Below the pieces are notes generated by a model. The model saw only the letters and a list, made by a program, of their open reading frames with translations, was not told where the DNA came from and did no database searches. From Ilumatobacteraceae bacterium (GTDB taxonomy: Bacteria; Actinomycetota; Acidimicrobiia; Acidimicrobiales; Ilumatobacteraceae), in NCBI GenBank assembly GCA_022843125.1, contig JALHOG010000037.1, positions 1 to 50,126 on the forward strand: DNA of 50,126 bases, given 5' to 3'. The position numbers and the translations under genes were made by a program. The first letter of the stretch is position 1; each line of letters begins with the position of its first letter. Below are positions 8,171-16,600 of this stretch, one piece after another.

Positions 8171-8225
8171 CGATTCTGTGGCAGTCGATTCTGTGTCCGA
8201 CGATGGATTGACTGCCGGAGAATCG
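8171..8225. repeat. Palindromic hairpin unit 3 of 3
   Basis: Arms 8171-8191 and 8205-8225 pair over 21 positions with one mismatch and three G-T wobbles, around a 13-nt loop (TGTGTCCGACGAT). Outer arms CGATTCT and AGAATCG are complementary and again unlike those of units 1 and 2. The unit ends 10 bases before the racemase stop codon. A small extra stem (GAGCGG at 8144-8149 with CCGCTC at 8159-8164) lies between units 2 and 3. Confidence 0.85.
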
Positions 8226-8234
8226 CGGGAGCAG

Positions 8235-8924
8235 TCAGCCGTTGATGGCTCGTTCGAGCGCAGCTCTCGCGAGCAGGCGGGTCGAGTCGAGGATCGGGAG
8301 CGACGAGTCGTTGGCGTCCACCAGCAACGGGATCTCGGTGCACGCCAGCGCCACCGCGTCGCACCCTCGCTCGCCGAGCCGGTCGATCACCGCGGCGTAG
8401 GCGGCGCGTGAGTCGGGAGTGAACACGCCGTCGATCAACTCGTCGAAGATGATCCGGTCGACGGTGTCGAAGTCGTCGCCTTCCGGCACCACGATCTCGA
8501 TCCCGAGCCGTGCGAACACGTCCGAGTAGAGCGTCCCCGACATCGTGAACCGGGTGCCCAGCACCCCGACCCGCCGGAAGCCGCGTTCCGCCGCCACGGC
8601 ACCGCACACCTCGACGATGTGGAGCCACGGGATGGGGGAGTGCGCCTGCACGTTCGCCCATGCGAGGTGCGCCGAGTTGTCGGGGCAGATCGCGAAGTCG
8701 CAGCCGGCACCCGCCAGCACGGTGGCCGACTCCACCATGATCCGCCCGACCGCTTCGTGGTCGCCGGCCTCGAACGCCGGCATCCACCGGGCGAGCGGGA
8801 TCGCGTCCATCGTGATCCGCGGGTGGTCGTTCTTGCCGACCATCTCGAGCCCGAGCCGGCAGATCGTCTCGAAGCACAGCGCAGCCCCCTCCGCGCTGCA
8901 CGCCACCACCCCGATGTGCTGCAT
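8235..8924 (-). CDS. Aspartate/glutamate racemase family protein
   Basis: The 229-residue cytoplasmic protein has the two-Cys layout of the Asp/Glu racemase superfamily. The first catalytic Cys is in AICPDNSAHLAW (near residue 80) and the second in ALACTEIPLLV (near residue 195). GVLGTRFTMSG in the middle is the hinge-side motif seen in YgeA-like broad-specificity amino acid racemases. Most members have CNT at the first site; CPDN here is a variant, so substrate may differ from free aspartate. A TAACGT hexamer ends 6 bases before the ATG (minus strand), consistent with a leaderless mRNA. It diverges from the acyl-AMP ligase and converges on the hairpin array. Confidence 0.85.
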   Translation of the reverse strand: MQHIGVVACSAEGAALCFETICRLGLEMVGKNDHPRITMDAIPLARWMPAFEAGDHEAVGRIMVESATVLAGAGCDFAICPDNSAHLAWANVQAHSPIPWLHIVEVCGAVAAERGFRRVGVLGTRFTMSGTLYSDVFARLGIEIVVPEGDDFDTVDRIIFDELIDGVFTPDSRAAYAAVIDRLGERGCDAVALACTEIPLLVDANDSSLPILDSTRLLARAALERAING

Positions 8925-8930
8925 CTCGCG

Positions 8931-8936
8931 ACGTTA
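8931..8936 (-). promoter_or_regulatory. -10 element TAACGT of the racemase gene
   Basis: On the minus strand TAACGT is followed by 6 bases and then the ATG at 8924, which fits a leaderless promoter. Confidence 0.5.
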
Positions 8937-9010
8937 GGCCACCGCCCGCCTGCCGCGCTCCGATCCGAACTCCCGATGGGTGGAGGCAGTGGGGGACGCC
9001 GCTGCGGCAG

Positions 9011-9016
9011 TAGCGT
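9011..9016 (+). promoter_or_regulatory. -10 element TAGCGT of the acyl-AMP ligase gene
   Basis: TAGCGT is followed by exactly 7 bases and the ATG at 9024. No Shine-Dalgarno sequence is visible, so a leaderless mRNA is likely. Confidence 0.55.
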
Positions 9017-9023
9017 TTCGGGA

Positions 9024-10727
9024 ATGAATTCGTCCTTGTCGGCCAGCGGCTCGACCATCGAGCGGCTCGAGCGAGCGGCCGACTCGGGGACCGGAGTCCG
9101 ATTCGTCGGGCACTCCGTGGCGCCCGAGGGCCCGATTTTCGTGTCGTGGCGTCAGATCCACGACGAGGCCCGCGCCGTCGGCGCCGCACTCCAGGCGAGA
9201 GGCCTGCTGCCCGGCGACCACGTCGCCATCCTCGGGCCCACCAGTCGCGAGCTGATGACGATCATCCGGGGTTGCTGGATGGCCGGCGTCGCGTCGATGG
9301 TGCTCCCGCTCCCGATGCGGATGGGATCGCTCGACGAGTTCGTCAGCAGCACCCGGGCCCGCATCCTCCACGGCGACGCCAAGCTCGTCCTGATCGACGA
9401 CCAGCTCGCGCCGTTCTACGCAGCCGCGCCCGGCGACCCGCCGATCGAACCGATGGGCAGCGTGCTGCCAGGCGCCCCGAACGTCCCGAGCGGCGACCGG
9501 CTCGAGGTGCCGCCGCACGACCCCGAGCGGCTCGTGATCCTGCAGTACACCAGCGGTTCCACGAGCGAACCGAAGGGCGTGATGATCCCCGACCGGGTGC
9601 TGATGGCCAACATCGACGCCGTCTGCACCGCCGGCGAGCTCCAGGACGGCGAAGTGCTCGTGTCGTGGCTGCCGCTCTATCACGACATGGGGCTCGTCGG
9701 ATTCCTGTCGCTCCCGATGACGATGGGCGTCCATCTGGTCCAGGCAGCCCCGCAGGACTTCATGGCGAAACCGGGAAACTGGATGCAGTGGATCAGCGAT
9801 TGGGGTGGCACCGCCACCGCCGGTCCGAACTTCTCGTGGGTGCTGGCCACCCGCGCCCTCCGGCGAGCCCAGGGGCTCGACCTCTCCAGCCTGACGCTCG
9901 CGCTCAGTGGCGCCGAACCCGTCGACCCGAAGGCGGTCGAGGCGTTCGTCGCCGCCGCTGAGCCATTCGGCTTCGTGGCCGGTTCGATGTTCCCCGCCTT
10001 CGGCATGGCCGAGACCGCGATCGGTGCCACGTTCCCGCCGCGTGGCCGCGGTCTGCGCGTCGACATCGTCGACCGTGAGGTGCTCGAACGCACCCGGGTA
10101 GCGAAGCCGGTCGCCGTGCTCGACCCCGACGACCTCGCGGTGACGGCTCGGGCCCTGCCGCTCCTCGGCAAGGCCGTCCCTGGGATGGAGATGAAGATCG
10201 CCGACCCGGCCACCCACGAGGAGCTCCCCGAGCGCCACGTCGGCGAGCTGCTGTTGCGCGGCACCTCGGTCACGTCCGGCTACTACAAGCGTGAGGCCGC
10301 CACCGCGGCGATGTTCCACGACGGCTGGCTGTGCACCGGCGACCTCGCCTACCTGCTCGACGGCGAGCTCATCATCTGCGGCCGCATCAAGGACGTCATC
10401 ATCGTCGGCGGCCGCAACGTGTTCCCGGAAGACATCGAGCGCGCCGTCGGCGGGCTCGAGGGCGTGCGTGCCGGCAACGTCATCGCGTTCGGCATGGAGG
10501 GCTACAAGGGCAAGGAGTCGGTCGTCGTCGTCGCCGAGGTGCGTGCCGACGACATCGACGACGTCCGCGAGAGCATCCACCACCGCACCCTCGAGGTGTG
10601 CGGGTTGCCGCCGCGCGACGTGATGCTCGTCAAGCCCGGCACCCTCCCCAAGACGAGCTCGGGCAAGCTGCAGCGGGCCAAGTGCCGCGAGCTCTACCTC
10701 GGCGAAGAGCTCGACCTGATCGGTTGA
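9024..10727 (+). CDS. Fatty acyl-AMP ligase (FAAL-like adenylate-forming enzyme)
   Basis: The 567-residue enzyme activates a fatty acid with ATP. The phosphate-binding loop is YTSGSTSEPKGV (near residue 175). SWLPLYHDMGLVGFL is the characteristic FAAL/FadD32-like motif. SGAEPVDPKAVEAF and FPAFGMAETAIGA follow, and the hinge and C-terminal motifs are LCTGDLAYL, GRIKDVIIVGGRNVFPEDIE and PKTSSGKLQRAKCR, with the last Lys needed for adenylation. FAALs pass the acyl adenylate to a carrier protein rather than CoA. No polyketide synthase is beside it, so acyl-CoA formation remains possible. The ATG at 9024 is chosen because the motifs start soon after and the -10 hexamer fits. The next gene overlaps its stop by four bases (TTGA), suggesting translational coupling. 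Confidence 0.88.
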   Translation: MNSSLSASGSTIERLERAADSGTGVRFVGHSVAPEGPIFVSWRQIHDEARAVGAALQARGLLPGDHVAILGPTSRELMTIIRGCWMAGVASMVLPLPMRMGSLDEFVSSTRARILHGDAKLVLIDDQLAPFYAAAPGDPPIEPMGSVLPGAPNVPSGDRLEVPPHDPERLVILQYTSGSTSEPKGVMIPDRVLMANIDAVCTAGELQDGEVLVSWLPLYHDMGLVGFLSLPMTMGVHLVQAAPQDFMAKPGNWMQWISDWGGTATAGPNFSWVLATRALRRAQGLDLSSLTLALSGAEPVDPKAVEAFVAAAEPFGFVAGSMFPAFGMAETAIGATFPPRGRGLRVDIVDREVLERTRVAKPVAVLDPDDLAVTARALPLLGKAVPGMEMKIADPATHEELPERHVGELLLRGTSVTSGYYKREAATAAMFHDGWLCTGDLAYLLDGELIICGRIKDVIIVGGRNVFPEDIERAVGGLEGVRAGNVIAFGMEGYKGKESVVVVAEVRADDIDDVRESIHHRTLEVCGLPPRDVMLVKPGTLPKTSSGKLQRAKCRELYLGEELDLIG

Positions 10728-12139
10728 CGTTGAGTGCCGCCCACCGCCGTCGACTCGCCGCGGTGGGGATCTTCACGCTCGCGTTGGTCGGCACGACCCT
10801 GACCGGGTCGGGCACGGCGCGTGCGTGCTCGTGCGCCGTTCCGGATCTCGTCGCGAGCGTTCTCGACGCGAGCGTGATCGTGACGGGTGAGACGATCGAG
10901 TCGGTCGATCTGTCGCCGAGCGAGCAGGAGATCGACCGCCGATTCCTGTTCCGGGTGGACACGCGGTACCGCGGTGACACGCCCGACGTCATCGAGGTGC
11001 GGGTCGACACCACGCTCGGCAATTGCGACGACACGGTGCAGAGCCTCTGGTCGGTGCTCATGCTCGCATCGCCGGATCCCGACGGGTGGTACGCGTACCC
11101 CGTGTGCTCTCAGGGGGTGCTCGAACACCAGTTGGCGCCGTTCTTCGACGAGGTGTGGCCGCTGACGGGGAGCGGCCCGCCCGGCGCGATCGCGGCGGTC
11201 GCCACCCGTGATCACGACCTGGCCGTGCTCGACGACGTCGGTCGACCGTTGTGGTACCTGCCGGGTCCCGGGCCCACGCTGGGGCTGGCGACGTGCCCGG
11301 GCGGCGCCGCCTTCGTCCAACTCCGCCGCACGTCGTGGAACGAGGGGTCCGTCGAGCTCGCAGTGTGGGACACGTCGAGCTGGACCGAGGTCGGCACCCT
11401 GCCGATCGAAACGATCCAGCTCGGCGCCGACCCTGCGTACCCGTCCGTGCCGCTGACCTGCATGAGTGCCGACGGCTCGACGTCGATGATCAGATGGGAC
11501 GGCGGCTACGACGTCATCGGGAGCGTCGTGACGCCCCGGGAGGTCGGCGACGGCACGCTCGCGCCGCACCCTGACGGCGCAGCGTTGCTCGACACCGGTG
11601 GCGCGCTCGCCATCCGGCCCGCCGAGCAGGGGGCGGAGATCATCCCGGTCGCGACTCCCGATCTGGCATGGTTCCCGCCCGAGTCGATCGAGGTGACCCC
11701 GACCGGCTGGCGCGTCAGCCGCATCGAGAACCGCTGGCCGGCGAAGAACGCGATCGTCGCCACCGACATCGCGTTCGATGGATCGGCGAATCAGGTGTCG
11801 AACACCCTGATCGACATCCCACTGTTCGGGTGGGCGGCGGTCCCGGTGGACGCTGCGCTGGTGGGAGGCGCTCCCAGCCACGCGACCACGACCCCGCGCC
11901 CGCTGCTCGATCGGTCGGGGGTGCGCGTCGAGGCCCCGGTTCCGATGCTGCCGGTCGTCTCGGTCGCACCGTCGACGTCTCCCGTCGTCACACCCGCTGC
12001 GACGACCGTGGGTGCGGCACCAGGCGACGACGGCAACGATTCGTCCGCGGGGTCGATCTGGGTCGGCGTCGGTGCTGCCACGGCGGCCGGACTCGCCATC
12101 GTGTTGGTCCGGCGACGGCGTACCGCTTCCACTCCGTGA
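10724..12139 (+). CDS. Secreted NTR/TIMP-like domain protein with C-terminal membrane anchor
   Basis: If the TTG at 10724 is the start, the protein has 471 residues; a TTG at 10730 is an alternative. A Sec signal peptide (hydrophobic about residues 11-31) ends in ARA, and the mature protein would begin with CSC. A CSC-type N-terminus followed by a VIVTGE segment, a RFLFRVDTRYRGD strand pair and a later Cys (GNCDD) resembles the netrin/TIMP-like domain found in many bacterial secreted proteins. The central 200 residues are beta-rich without known motifs. A Ser/Thr/Pro linker precedes a membrane helix near residue 445-465 followed by RRRR, which would anchor the protein with its bulk outside. 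The start overlaps the ligase stop, so the two are coexpressed. Function is unknown. Confidence 0.7.
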   Translation: MTLSAAHRRRLAAVGIFTLALVGTTLTGSGTARACSCAVPDLVASVLDASVIVTGETIESVDLSPSEQEIDRRFLFRVDTRYRGDTPDVIEVRVDTTLGNCDDTVQSLWSVLMLASPDPDGWYAYPVCSQGVLEHQLAPFFDEVWPLTGSGPPGAIAAVATRDHDLAVLDDVGRPLWYLPGPGPTLGLATCPGGAAFVQLRRTSWNEGSVELAVWDTSSWTEVGTLPIETIQLGADPAYPSVPLTCMSADGSTSMIRWDGGYDVIGSVVTPREVGDGTLAPHPDGAALLDTGGALAIRPAEQGAEIIPVATPDLAWFPPESIEVTPTGWRVSRIENRWPAKNAIVATDIAFDGSANQVSNTLIDIPLFGWAAVPVDAALVGGAPSHATTTPRPLLDRSGVRVEAPVPMLPVVSVAPSTSPVVTPAATTVGAAPGDDGNDSSAGSIWVGVGAATAAGLAIVLVRRRRTASTP

Positions 12140-12206
12140 TGTGTCGCGCAGGCACCGTCGGAACCGGATACCAACGTCGGCGCATCCGGCGTGGCAGCCT
12201 CGCGGC

Positions 12207-13091
12207 GTGACGCCCGACGAGATCGCCGAGCGGGTTGCCGAGCGCGGGTATGCGATCGCGCCGGGGTTCCTGTCGCTCGACGAGGTGCAGCCGGCGCTCG
12301 ACGAGCTGCCCGTCATGTTCCCGAGCGCCGACGAGTTCGCCGACGACGTCGATCCGCGGCGCAACGACCGGTTCCGGAGCGGCCAGTTCGGCGGGGTCGA
12401 CGTGCTGCCGTTCGAGTCGGTCGAGTGGAGTGCGCTCGCGGTGCATCGACGCCTCATCGACGTGGCCGAGCGGGTGCTCGGCACCGACGACATCCGCATG
12501 TACCGGGCCGAGGCGTGGGCCAAGTACACCCAGGCCGCCGACTACGACCAGACGCTGCACCGCGACTTCCTCAACCACTCCCTCGTGGTCCCCACCGACG
12601 ACCCGCGCTATGGGCAGGTCGAGATGTTCCTGTATCTGAGCGAGATGACCCCCGATCTCGGCCCGACACACGTCGTGTCGACCGAGCACACCGCACAGGT
12701 CCCGCTGATCCCGAACCATCTGGATGCGCCCGACCACGCAGCGCTGTACGACCTCGGCGAACTGGTGCTCGGTCCGGTCGGCACACTCCTCGTGTACCGC
12801 ACCGACCTCGTGCACCGGGGCACGGCGATCCGGCGTCCACGCGCCGCCCGCTACACCCTGCACCTCAACCTGCGGACCGCGGCGGCGGAGTGGGCGAACC
12901 GAGGGCCGTGGGGCCAGACCGCCAACCGGCCCACGTGGCAGCGCTTCGTCGAACGCTGCGGACCGCGTGAACTCGCGCTGTTCGGTTTCCCGCCGCCGGG
13001 GCACGACTACTGGACCGAGGCGACGCTCACCGGCGTGTCGTCTCGTTATCCGGGACTCGATATCTCACCCTGGTGGTCGGCGTTCCACTGA
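12207..13091 (+). CDS. Phytanoyl-CoA dioxygenase (PhyH) family protein
   Basis: The 294-residue protein belongs to the Fe(II)/2-oxoglutarate oxygenases. The iron ligands are visible as HRD in TLHRDFLNHS (near residue 118) and His in DLVHRGTAI (near residue 205). The Arg that binds 2-oxoglutarate is in RAARYTLHLNLR. It would hydroxylate an unknown small molecule in the cytoplasm. The GTG at 12207 is chosen because VTPDEIAERVAERGYAIAPGF is the usual family start. A CAGCCT hexamer ends 6 bases before it. The preceding gap contains an inverted repeat, CCGGAT at 12164-12169 and ATCCGG at 12184-12189, which may be an operator. Its neighbours do not reveal the pathway. Confidence 0.82.
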   Translation: MTPDEIAERVAERGYAIAPGFLSLDEVQPALDELPVMFPSADEFADDVDPRRNDRFRSGQFGGVDVLPFESVEWSALAVHRRLIDVAERVLGTDDIRMYRAEAWAKYTQAADYDQTLHRDFLNHSLVVPTDDPRYGQVEMFLYLSEMTPDLGPTHVVSTEHTAQVPLIPNHLDAPDHAALYDLGELVLGPVGTLLVYRTDLVHRGTAIRRPRAARYTLHLNLRTAAAEWANRGPWGQTANRPTWQRFVERCGPRELALFGFPPPGHDYWTEATLTGVSSRYPGLDISPWWSAFH

Positions 13092-13185
13092 CCGCGCGAT
13101 CGCGCGGGGAAACACCCCGCAAATTCGCTGTGAAGGTCGGATGGCCTCTATCGACACGTGCGGTGGCGCGCGAGGATGTGCGCTC

Positions 13186-14227
<1,042 letters not shown>

Positions 14228-14244
<17 letters not shown>

Positions 14245-14827
14245 CGGTGGCCGCTGCCGTATCGGCCGACGTCGGTGTGCGTGCTGCGGCGCCGCGACCG
14301 GCACGGCCCGGCATCACGATCCGCACGACGGTGGCCCCGACAGCGACCATCGAGAGCAGGATCGCGAACGCCTGGTAGACCCGGTTGACCGTGTCGGTAC
14401 CGGCCATGCCGGCGTGGATCGCCGATGTCCACACGAGCCCGTACGACAGCACGTGGACGCCGCGCCACACCCGTTGTGAGAGGTGTTTTCGGAAGTACGA
14501 CGTGATCTGGACCGCGAGCATGACGTACATCGACACCACGCCGAGAGCGACCGCGAACGGCTCGAACTCGCTGGCTCCCGGCACGAAGAGGTCGGCGAAT
14601 CCGAAATGGATCCACTCGTCCATCCAGAGCCCGAGCAGGTGCAGGCCGGTCATCACGATCGCGGTGCCGCCGAGCCACTTGTGCAGATCGAGCAGCCATG
14701 CGGGCCGGTCGTGCGGCTTCAGTGCACGAGTGGCGAGCAGCACACCCCACACGAGGGTCAGCACGAGCAGCACGAGGGCGACGATGCCCGAGCTGCGCGA
14801 GAGGTACCACCAGATCTTGTCGTTCAT
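14228..14827 (-). CDS. Ferric-reductase-like transmembrane heme protein
   Basis: The 199-residue membrane protein has five or six helices. Two His pairs lie in helices at the right spacing to hold two b hemes across the membrane: H49 and H63 (LHKWLGGTAIVMTGLH), and H125 and H138 (VHVLSYGLVWTSAIH). This is the core of the ferric-reductase-like/MsrQ-type transmembrane domain, here without any FAD/NAD domain. It would carry electrons across the membrane. The ATG at 14827 overlaps the stop of apbE in ATGA, with GGAG in apbE as ribosome site, so translation is coupled. Together with apbE it suggests electron delivery to an extracytoplasmic flavoprotein. The product is the last gene of a four-gene operon. 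Confidence 0.85.
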
Positions 14828-15792
14828 GTCGGTGCTCCGGAGAACTGTTCGAAGGTGCGCCACGCCGGTGTGACCAGGACGTCGCCTGTCGTCGTGGTGA
14901 CGGAGGCGGCAAGGCCGCGGCGTGTGTAGCGGGCGACTGCCCGCGAGGGATGGTCGGTGAACGCGACCTTGGTGAACGCTTCTGCGGTCGCTGCGGTTCC
15001 GGCGACGACGGTGCACGACACCGTCTCGTTGTCGGTCGACCGCAGCGTCACCGGGTCGATCAGATGGTGCCGCGGCTCGCCGTCGGCGTCCCATGTCCGC
15101 AGCCGCGACGTCGACGTCGCGACCCCGCCGTCGAGCAGCGAGATCACCCCTGGGCTGCCGCTGATGGCGGTGTCGATCGAGATCGTCCACGCATCGGCGG
15201 GTGATGTGCCTGCGACCCGGAGGTCACCGCCGATTTCGACGAGCGCGCCGTCCGCTCCGGCTGCGAGCAGCTCGGCCACGATCATGTCGGCGGCGAGCCC
15301 TTTGCCCATGCCGCCCGGATCGAGGGCCGTCCCTGGGGGAGCCTGGACGACGCCGTGCACCGGGTCGACGAGTACGTCCTGTGGGCGGCCGCGGACCGCC
15401 ACGGTCGGTGCGAGCGCGGTCCTCCGCTCGACGTCGTCGCGGCTCGCTGCATACCCGAGCCCGACGAGCGCGCCCAGCAAGGTCGGGTCGAATGCGCCCT
15501 CGGTCTGGTGCCAGCCCTGGACCAGAGCGGTGACGAGCTCGACGGTGTCGCGTGACACACGTACCGGTCGCCCGTCTGCAGCATTGATCGCGCTGATCTC
15601 GCTGTCGGCGATGAACCGACTCCAACGCTGTTCGAGCACATCGAGGCGGCGGACCGCTGCATCGGCGAGGCGATCGAGCTCGGCTGCGGGTTGGCCGACG
15701 ACGACGATCGATGCCGCACAGCTCATCGCACGGGTTTCCCGGCGGACCGACGTGGGCGCAGCAGGGGGGCGCACCGGCGCGGACGTCGGCAC
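14824..15792 (-). CDS. apbE: FAD:protein FMN transferase (ApbE family)
   Basis: ApbE proteins cleave FAD and attach FMN to a Thr or Ser of an exported protein. The roughly 322-residue protein shows RWSRFIADSEISAIN, EGAFDPTLLGALVGLGY, the FAD/metal loop DPGGMGKGLAADMI, EIGGDLRVAG, GVATSTSRLR and HHLIDPVT in family order. TAATAEAFTKVAF near the end carries the acidic metal ligand as Glu, a common variant. No signal peptide is evident, so the transfer may take place on the cytoplasmic side or through another export route. Starts are uncertain: GTG at 15792 is preferred because the conserved block before RAM is retained, GTG at 15804 would overlap the previous stop, and ATG at 15726 would be too short. 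It overlaps the ferric-reductase-like gene. Confidence 0.88.
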   Translation of the reverse strand: MPTSAPVRPPAAPTSVRRETRAMSCAASIVVVGQPAAELDRLADAAVRRLDVLEQRWSRFIADSEISAINAADGRPVRVSRDTVELVTALVQGWHQTEGAFDPTLLGALVGLGYAASRDDVERRTALAPTVAVRGRPQDVLVDPVHGVVQAPPGTALDPGGMGKGLAADMIVAELLAAGADGALVEIGGDLRVAGTSPADAWTISIDTAISGSPGVISLLDGGVATSTSRLRTWDADGEPRHHLIDPVTLRSTDNETVSCTVVAGTAATAEAFTKVAFTDHPSRAVARYTRRGLAASVTTTTGDVLVTPAWRTFEQFSGAPT

Positions 15793-15793
15793 G

Positions 15794-16600
15794 TCAGCTC
15801 CCACTCGACTCGGCCTGCGGGGCCGGAGCAGGTGCCGGTGCGGCCTGCGGGGCCGGAGCGGGGGGAGGAGGCGGCGGCGCTGGGACTGCAAGGTCGACCG
15901 CCGCCGGAACGGGAACTGGTACGGGAACTGGCACGGGGGCCGGGACTGGCGCCGGTGCCACCGTGCCGGCCAGTTCGGGGGCGGCGCCCACCGGAACTGT
16001 CGACGCACTCCCGCTCGGGGCCACGGTGGGCTCGGCGATCGCAGGTGCCGGTGACGTGGGGGGCAACGTCGCCGGGACCGTCGCGACCGGCAGGGCGGCA
16101 GTGACCTGCGTCGGGACCGCCGTCGCTTCGGCTGCCGCCGTTTCGATCGACTCGGCAGCGCGCTGATCGGCGATGCCGAACGCCGCCATCATGCCGAGCA
16201 GCGCGGTGGTCGAGAGCCCGACCGTCGCGATCTTCGCCGCTTCGGCGGGCGTCCGGCGGCGCCGACGCCACCCTGCGCTCGGCGTCGACGAGCGCCACCG
16301 GCCCGCTTCTGCGTCGAACAGATCGGCCGCAGCTGAGCCCGACGGCGTTGCCACGAGCGCCGGGGCAGCGGCGGTGATCGTGACCGACTGCGCCGGGACC
16401 GGTTCGGTCCGGCTGGTGGCGACCGGCGCCGCCCATGGTGATGCGGCGGGGCGTTCGGCCGGCACGACGGGCTGTGGCGAACCGGACTCGCGTACCGGAC
16501 CTGGGCTCGGGACGCGACCGCCGCGGCGGGAGGCCAGCCGGGCGAGCCGCTCGGCCCGCTCGGCGTCGGTGCGGTCAGGCATGACGAGTTGATCAGTCAT
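15794..16600 (-). CDS. Single-pass membrane protein with Pro/Ala-rich extracellular tail
   Basis: This is a 268-residue protein of no recognised family. Residues 1-125 are polar and Arg-rich (TDAERAERLARLASRRGGR, later WRRRRRTP) and probably cytoplasmic. One membrane helix lies at about residues 133-150 (IATVGLSTTALLGMMAAFG). The remainder is low-complexity, with Thr/Val/Pro segments and then (PV)n and (PA)n stretches, a rigid spacer expected outside the cell. The ATG at 16600 overlaps the upstream stop by 8 bases; ATG at 16582 is an alternative. Its stop abuts or overlaps the apbE start. In context it may be a periplasm- or wall-spanning scaffold for the redox module. No cofactor motif can be seen. 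Confidence 0.75.
   Translation of the reverse strand: MTDQLVMPDRTDAERAERLARLASRRGGRVPSPGPVRESGSPQPVVPAERPAASPWAAPVATSRTEPVPAQSVTITAAAPALVATPSGSAAADLFDAEAGRWRSSTPSAGWRRRRRTPAEAAKIATVGLSTTALLGMMAAFGIADQRAAESIETAAAEATAVPTQVTAALPVATVPATLPPTSPAPAIAEPTVAPSGSASTVPVGAAPELAGTVAPAPVPAPVPVPVPVPVPAAVDLAVPAPPPPPPAPAPQAAPAPAPAPQAESSGS

Noticed and set aside
8030..8225. Could the repeated units be a CRISPR array?
   Set aside because: Units are imperfect palindromes with variable arms and irregular spacing. There are no unique spacers and no cas genes.
10694..12529. 611-residue minus-strand open frame
   Set aside because: It is opposite the secreted NTR-like gene and PhyH gene, low in hydrophobic structure, and has no motifs.
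13141..13185. ATG at 13141 as start of the HDAC-family protein
   Set aside because: The added 15 residues have no family counterpart. The family usually starts M-K-V-V-Y, which matches GTG 13186.
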